This document shows, one piece after another, positions 41,679 through 64,000 of a stretch of 64,000 nt of DNA. Every line of letters begins with the position of its first letter. Within the stretch, counting starts at the first letter, position 1. The position numbers were made by a program, and so were the translations under genes. The notes beneath the pieces were generated by a model, which saw only the letters and a list, made by a program, of their open reading frames with translations, had not been told where the DNA came from and did not search any database. Source of the stretch: Nocardia vulneris (GTDB lineage: Bacteria; Actinomycetota; Actinomycetes; Mycobacteriales; Mycobacteriaceae); contig NZ_BDCI01000052.1 in assembly GCF_001613425.1 (NCBI RefSeq), positions 1 through 64,000 of the forward strand, written 5' to 3'.

Positions 41679-42290
41679 TCACCCCCGGGGCAGGTCGCCG
41701 GCCGCCTTGATCGCCAGATCCAGCGCGCCGTCGACCGCATCCTGGAAGGTCTTGTCCGCCCGCATGGCCGCCCGCCCTCCCGCGAACAGGGCGCCGCACA
41801 GTCCACCGACCAGGATCGCGGCCCGCACCTCGTCCAGTTCGGCCGGGAACGCCTCGGCCAACGCCCGCGCCAGGCGATCTTCCACTTCGAACAGGCGCTG
41901 CAGGGTCGCGGCGCGCAACGACGGGACCGACATCAACAACCGGATCCGGGTCGCCTCGAGTGCGCCCGACGGATCGCGGGGACCACCCGCCATTTCGCGC
42001 AGCATCGCCCGCATCGCCTCGGCGAGCACCGCACCGACCTGCGCGTCCGCCGGTCGCGCCGCGATCGATGCGAGTCCGACATCGAGCAGGCCACCGCCCT
42101 CGGCGAAGAGCACCGCCTCCTTCGTCGGGAAGTGGTTGAAGAAGGTGGCAGGCGAAACATCGGCTGCCGCAGCGATTTCGGTAACCGTCGTGGCGTCGTA
42201 GCCGCGCGTCTCGAACAGCCGGTACGCCGCCTCGGCGATCGCGCTCCTGGTCCGCTGCTTCTTGCGTTCACGCAGCCCCGGTTCACCCAT
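41679..42290 (-). CDS. TetR family transcriptional regulator
   Basis: A 203-residue repressor. HTH: RTRSAIAEAAYRLFETRGYD, then ATTVTEIAAAADVSPATFFN and HFPTKEAVLF. The helical C-terminal domain ends in DLAIKAAGDLPRG. It is divergent from the asparagine synthetase gene with a 70-bp AT-rich gap that contains a perfect 6-bp-arm palindrome overlapping the likely asnB promoter. It probably represses asnB or itself. It converges on the SGNH hydrolase. Confidence 0.9.
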   Translation of the reverse strand: MGEPGLRERKKQRTRSAIAEAAYRLFETRGYDATTVTEIAAAADVSPATFFNHFPTKEAVLFAEGGGLLDVGLASIAARPADAQVGAVLAEAMRAMLREMAGGPRDPSGALEATRIRLLMSVPSLRAATLQRLFEVEDRLARALAEAFPAELDEVRAAILVGGLCGALFAGGRAAMRADKTFQDAVDGALDLAIKAAGDLPRG

Positions 42291-42325
42291 GCCGGAAGCT
42301 TACTATATAGACAATAAAGTTATAG

Positions 42326-42360
42326 TTGCTAGAACTTTAGAGTGACTCTAGTCTTATGGC
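42326..42360 (+). promoter_or_regulatory. Probable promoter of a leaderless asnB transcript
   Basis: TTGCTA (42326-42331) and TAGTCT (42349-42354) are 17 bp apart and partly match -35/-10 consensus. The expected start of transcription is at about 42361, which is the asnB ATG itself. No Shine-Dalgarno is present. Leaderless mRNAs are common in actinobacteria. Confidence 0.5.
42338..42350. promoter_or_regulatory. Palindrome overlapping the asnB promoter
   Basis: TAGAGT (42338-42343) and ACTCTA (42345-42350) form a perfect inverted repeat with a 1-bp centre. It covers the spacer and the edge of the predicted -10, an ideal place for the divergent TetR repressor. Confidence 0.5.
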
Positions 42361-44196
42361 ATGTGCGGAATCACCGGATGGGTCTCCTTTCAGCGAGACC
42401 TCTCGACAGCGAACAACTCCATCGACGCAATGACGGACACCATGGCGTGCCGCGGACCCGACGGCTCCGGCACCTGGGTCGCGCCGCACGTCGCGCTCGG
42501 ACACCGGCGGCTGGCCATCATCGACTTGGCCGGCGGCGCGCAGCCGATGACGATCGAAACGCCGGATGGCGTTGTCGCCATGGTCTATTCCGGAGAGGCC
42601 TACAACTTTCGTGAACTACGCGAGGAACTGCATGCCCGCGGGCAGCGCTGCACCACCGCCTCCGACACCGAGGTCGTGTTGCGCGCCTACCTGGAGTGGG
42701 GCACGGCCTTCGCCGAGCGACTCAACGGGATGTACGCCTTCGCCCTCTGGGATGCACGGATCGAGCGGCTGGTGCTGGTGCGAGATCGCCTCGGCATCAA
42801 GCCCTTCTACTACTACCCGACCGAGGACGGTCTGCTGTTCGGCTCCGAGCCGAAGGCGATCCTCGCCCATCCGTTGGCGGACAGATCGATCGGCCTCGAC
42901 GGGCTACGCGAATTGTTCGTCGTCAGCGTGCGCCCGGAAGGATCGGCGTGGACCGGGATGCGGCAGGTACCACCGGGTTCGGTGGTGACCGTCGATCGCG
43001 ACGGAGTGCGCACCACCAACTATTGGACACTGCGCACACTCGAGCACGAGGACGACCCCGCCTCGACCGTGCAGACGGTCCGCGAACTACTCGAGGACGT
43101 CGTTGCGCGGCAACTGATTTCGGATGTGCCGCGCTGCATGCTGCTCTCCGGCGGGCTCGACTCGTCCGCACTGACCACCCTGGCCGCCGCCCATCTGCGC
43201 AGTACCGGCGAGCAGGTGCGCAGTTTCAGCGTCGAATTCCAGCAGCAGGACGAGGATTTCGTGCCGGACGAGTGGCGGGCGACACTCGACGCGCCCTTCG
43301 CCCGGGCCGTAGCCGAGCATGCAGGCACCCAGCACAGGGACATCCTGCTCGACAGTGCGGCCCTCGCCGACCCGGCCGTCCGCGCCGCAGTGGTCACCGC
43401 CCGTGACGTGCCGACCGGGCACGGTGATACCGACGCGTCACTTTATCTGCTGTTCAAAGCAATTCGGGAGCATTCGACCGTAGCCCTGTCCGGAGAATCC
43501 GCGGATGAGGTCTTCGCGGGCTACCGCTGGTTCCGGACGGCCGCCGAGCACGGCCTGACCACCTTCCCCTGGCTCGCCGTGCTGCCCCCCGAGTTCGTGC
43601 AGCGCACCAGACTGCTCGATCCCGACCTGACCGCGGCCCTGGATCTCGACACCTATCTCGCGGACAGTTTCGCGGACGCGGTCGCCGAGGTCGCGCGGCT
43701 GGACGGCGAGAGCGACCTGGAATTCCGGATGCGTCAGGTCTCCCACCTGCACATCACTCGGCTACTGCGCACCTTGCTCGACCGCAAGGACCGGATGAGC
43801 ATGGCGGTCGGCCTCGAAGTCCGGGTGCCGTATTGCGATCACCGGCTCGTCGAATACGTCTACAACGCCCCGTGGTCCCTGAAAACCTTCGACGGCCGGG
43901 AGAAGAGCCTGCTCCGCGCCGCCACCGCCGACACGCTCCCCCGCTCGGTGGTCGAACGCGTGAAGAGCCACTACCCGATCACCAAGAACCTCGACTACGT
44001 CACGGCCCTCCTCCACCAATCCACCGACCTGCTCGCCACCCCCACCCACCCCGTCTTCCGCCTCTACGACCACGACGCCGTCACCAAAGCCGTCGACCGC
44101 CCCGCCCCCCACCTCACCGAACCCGACCGCTTCGACCTCGAACAACTCCTCGACTTCGCAATCTGGCTGGACCACTACAACCCCCACTTCACCTAG
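42361..44196 (+). CDS. asnB: Asparagine synthase (glutamine-hydrolysing)
   Basis: A 611-residue two-domain amidotransferase. It starts MCGITGW, so Cys2 becomes the N-terminal nucleophile of the class II glutaminase; this fixes the start at 42361. MACRGPDGSGTW and GHRRLAIIDLAGGAQPM follow. The C-terminal synthetase domain has the PP-loop MLLSGGLDSSAL (~residue 263) and ALSGESADEVFAGYRWF. It converts aspartate (or another carboxylate) plus glutamine to the amide. Some members amidate NRPS products, and it lies about 1 kb beyond the NRPS 3' end on the other strand. Its stop overlaps the TetR gene by 8 bp. The 3' end has a strongly C-rich codon bias. Confidence 0.95.
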   Translation: MCGITGWVSFQRDLSTANNSIDAMTDTMACRGPDGSGTWVAPHVALGHRRLAIIDLAGGAQPMTIETPDGVVAMVYSGEAYNFRELREELHARGQRCTTASDTEVVLRAYLEWGTAFAERLNGMYAFALWDARIERLVLVRDRLGIKPFYYYPTEDGLLFGSEPKAILAHPLADRSIGLDGLRELFVVSVRPEGSAWTGMRQVPPGSVVTVDRDGVRTTNYWTLRTLEHEDDPASTVQTVRELLEDVVARQLISDVPRCMLLSGGLDSSALTTLAAAHLRSTGEQVRSFSVEFQQQDEDFVPDEWRATLDAPFARAVAEHAGTQHRDILLDSAALADPAVRAAVVTARDVPTGHGDTDASLYLLFKAIREHSTVALSGESADEVFAGYRWFRTAAEHGLTTFPWLAVLPPEFVQRTRLLDPDLTAALDLDTYLADSFADAVAEVARLDGESDLEFRMRQVSHLHITRLLRTLLDRKDRMSMAVGLEVRVPYCDHRLVEYVYNAPWSLKTFDGREKSLLRAATADTLPRSVVERVKSHYPITKNLDYVTALLHQSTDLLATPTHPVFRLYDHDAVTKAVDRPAPHLTEPDRFDLEQLLDFAIWLDHYNPHFT

Positions 44197-44806
44197 CGGG
44201 GGTCAGGCCGCGGAGGACTATTTGGAGGCCGGCGCGGTACTCGTCGTCGGGGGTTACGGTTTGGGCCAGGGTGGCGGTGGCGGCGAGGAGGGGGAAGGTT
44301 TCGGGGTCCAGGGCGGCCATGGTGGCGGTGCCTCGGCCGGACAGGGCGGCGTAGTGCTCGTTTTGCAAGGCGCCCAAGAGGAAGGCGACGAGGGTGCGTT
44401 GGGCTATTACGCGATCGGGGCCGGTGAAACCGGCACGGGTGAGGACGGCCAGCATCGCTTCGATCACGCGCAGGGAAGCGGTCGATGATTGCCGGTGTCG
44501 CAGTACCAGCGGCACGGTCTCGGGGTGGTGCGCGACGGCCGCGCGGACCCGATCCAGCAGCGTGGTGAGCGCCTCCGACCAGGGGGCGTCGGGTGGCAAC
44601 GTGGTGTCGATCGCGGTGTAGATGTGGTCGACGACCAGCACTTCGAGTGCCTCGCGGTCGGCGACGTAGCGATAGAGCGCCATCGTGGCCACGCCGAGTT
44701 CCTTGGCGACCGCGCGCATCGTCAGCGCGGACAAGCCGTCGCGGTCGAGCACCGCGAGGGCGGCGTTCGCGAGGGCTGCGGTGGACAGTGAGCGCGGACG
44801 GGGCAT
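44189..44806 (-). CDS. TetR family regulator
   Basis: A 205-residue repressor with HTH SALTMRAVAKELGVATMALY and RYVADREALEVLVVDHIYTA, and a helical tetracycline-repressor-like C-terminal domain. The ATG at 44806 begins MPRPRSLST; upstream codons lie in the operator region. It is divergent from a peroxiredoxin-like gene, with two GCGTACnnnGTACGC palindromes between the starts. It should repress both. Its 3' end overlaps asnB by 8 bp. Confidence 0.9.
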   Translation of the reverse strand: MPRPRSLSTAALANAALAVLDRDGLSALTMRAVAKELGVATMALYRYVADREALEVLVVDHIYTAIDTTLPPDAPWSEALTTLLDRVRAAVAHHPETVPLVLRHRQSSTASLRVIEAMLAVLTRAGFTGPDRVIAQRTLVAFLLGALQNEHYAALSGRGTATMAALDPETFPLLAATATLAQTVTPDDEYRAGLQIVLRGLTPAR

Positions 44807-44815
44807 GGGTTGACA

Positions 44816-44830
44816 GCGTACAAGGTACGC
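44816..44830. promoter_or_regulatory. TetR operator 1, perfect GCGTAC-N3-GTACGC palindrome
   Basis: A 6-bp-arm perfect inverted repeat, 9 bp upstream of the TetR start codon. It is paired with a near-identical site centred 30 bp away. Confidence 0.75.
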
Positions 44831-44845
44831 GCATACTGGACGTAG

Positions 44846-44860
44846 GCGTACGAAGTACAC
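44846..44860. promoter_or_regulatory. TetR operator 2, GCGTAC-N3-GTACAC
   Basis: The same palindrome with one mismatch in the right arm. The centre-to-centre distance of 30 bp puts both sites on nearly the same face of the helix. It lies 16 bp upstream of the peroxiredoxin-like start. Confidence 0.7.
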
Positions 44861-44876
44861 CTACGAAAGGGAACCC

Positions 44877-45437
44877 ATGCCTCTGCCGACCACCGTCGCC
44901 GATCGAGTGCTGACCACCGTCACCGACCGGCAGGTCTACCTACCCGATCCGAACCGCTTGATCCACTTGCAGTTTCGCCGCTTCGCCGGGTGCCCGGTCT
45001 GCCATCTGCATCTACGCTCGATCGTCACCAGGCACGACGAGATCACGGCCGCGAACATCCGCGAGGTCGTCGTGTTCCATTCCAGCGCAACAGAACTCCG
45101 CAAGTACACCGAGGGACTCCCGCTGGACTTCGTCGCCGATCCCGGCAAACAGCTCTACCGGGACTTCGGCGTCGAATCCTCGCCGCGCGCACTGCTCGAC
45201 CCGCGCGGCTGGCCCGGCATCGTCCGCGGCCTGACCAGCGCCGCCGTAGCCACCCTGCGTCACCGGCAACCCACTCCCCCGACCAAACCCGAGGGCGGCA
45301 GCCTGGGCCTGCCCGCCGACTTCCTCATCGCCCCCGACGGCGGAGTCCTCGCCGCGAAACACGGCACGCACGTCGACGACCAATGGTCCGTGGACGAACT
45401 GCTCGCCTTGGTCCCGGCGCGAAAACCGCTGTCCTGA
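44877..45437 (+). CDS. Peroxiredoxin-like (AhpC/TSA-type) thioredoxin-fold protein
   Basis: A 186-residue thioredoxin-fold protein. The redox motif is FAGCPVCHLHLRSI (CxxC, ~residue 39), followed by VVVFHSSATELRKYTEGLPL and DFVADPGKQLYRDFGVESSP. LPADFLIAPDGGVLAAKHG is the C-terminal conserved strand. It belongs to the peroxiredoxin-like group that includes AhpC/TSA-related proteins of actinobacteria. Direct peroxide reduction is likely but not proven. GAAAGGGAACC lies before the ATG. It is under the two operators shared with the TetR gene. Confidence 0.85.
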   Translation: MPLPTTVADRVLTTVTDRQVYLPDPNRLIHLQFRRFAGCPVCHLHLRSIVTRHDEITAANIREVVVFHSSATELRKYTEGLPLDFVADPGKQLYRDFGVESSPRALLDPRGWPGIVRGLTSAAVATLRHRQPTPPTKPEGGSLGLPADFLIAPDGGVLAAKHGTHVDDQWSVDELLALVPARKPLS

Positions 45438-45441
45438 AACG

Positions 45442-45482
45442 AAAACCGCCGGTGCAGTGCATCAGAAACACTGCACCGGCGG
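45442..45482 (-). terminator. Perfect 14-bp intrinsic terminator of the NRPS gene
   Basis: CCGCCGGTGCAGTG (45446-45459) and CACTGCACCGGCGG (45469-45482) pair perfectly around a 9-nt loop. On the minus strand the hairpin is followed by TTTT (45445-45442). It starts 12 bp after the NRPS stop and 9 bp past the peroxiredoxin-like stop, so it marks an intact gene end. Confidence 0.9.
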
Positions 45483-45494
45483 AGGCTTCCGGTC

Positions 45495-64000
<18,506 letters not shown>

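Overview
The window is high-GC actinobacterial chromosome, most likely from Nocardia or a close relative in the Mycobacteriales. Supporting signs are the very high G+C, frequent GTG starts, the mycobacterial-like neighbourhood pcrA/uvrD1 - chorismate mutase - pgi, an AmtR-type regulator, and a giant NRPS. No tRNA, rRNA, insertion sequence, CRISPR array or prophage gene was seen. Identifications come from reading the proteins and recalled family motifs; no database search was run.

Layout. 0.3-9.6 kb is housekeeping: an SRPBCC-epimerase fusion, a membrane protein, PcrA/UvrD1 helicase, chorismate mutase, a succinate-semialdehyde-type dehydrogenase, Pgi and a small P-loop kinase. 9.7-16 kb holds a secreted thermolysin-like protease, then a TetR/acyl-CoA dehydrogenase pair divergent from an enoyl-CoA hydratase/HxxxD acyltransferase pair. 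16-26.7 kb carries a PucR-type regulator, a DUF4436-like membrane protein, a PPOX protein divergent from a MocR (PdxR-like) regulator, a disulfide-reductase-like flavoprotein, a type-B carboxylesterase, an Fpg/Nei glycosylase, CobF, and the thyA-folA pair. 26.9-29.7 kb encodes a cupin, a DyP peroxidase with an encapsulin-targeting tail, the encapsulin shell, and a small membrane protein. 29.8-35.7 kb is an AmtR-controlled nitrogen locus: amtR, a palindromic operator, an APC permease, two DUF1989 proteins (carboxyguanidine deiminase-like) and a carboxyltransferase-only urea/guanidine carboxylase. 35.7-45.4 kb is a regulator-rich stretch (WYL, three TetR, one MarR) beside an epoxide hydrolase, an MDR oxidoreductase, an SGNH hydrolase, an asparagine synthetase and a peroxiredoxin-like protein. 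Several promoters there carry clear inverted-repeat operators.

45.5 kb to the window edge is one minus-strand NRPS gene, at least 6168 codons, whose 5' end lies outside. Reading 5' to 3' it encodes A-PCP, three C-A-PCP modules, a C-A-PCP-E module, and finally a D-type condensation domain followed by a truncated, motif-less adenylation domain. The stop codon is followed at once by a strong intrinsic terminator, and there is no thioesterase or reductase.

The main points of interest are the NRPS terminus, a duplicated palindromic in-frame insert inside one adenylation domain, two modules with the same specificity code, and the carboxylase in the nitrogen operon that lacks both biotin carboxylase and biotin carrier domains.
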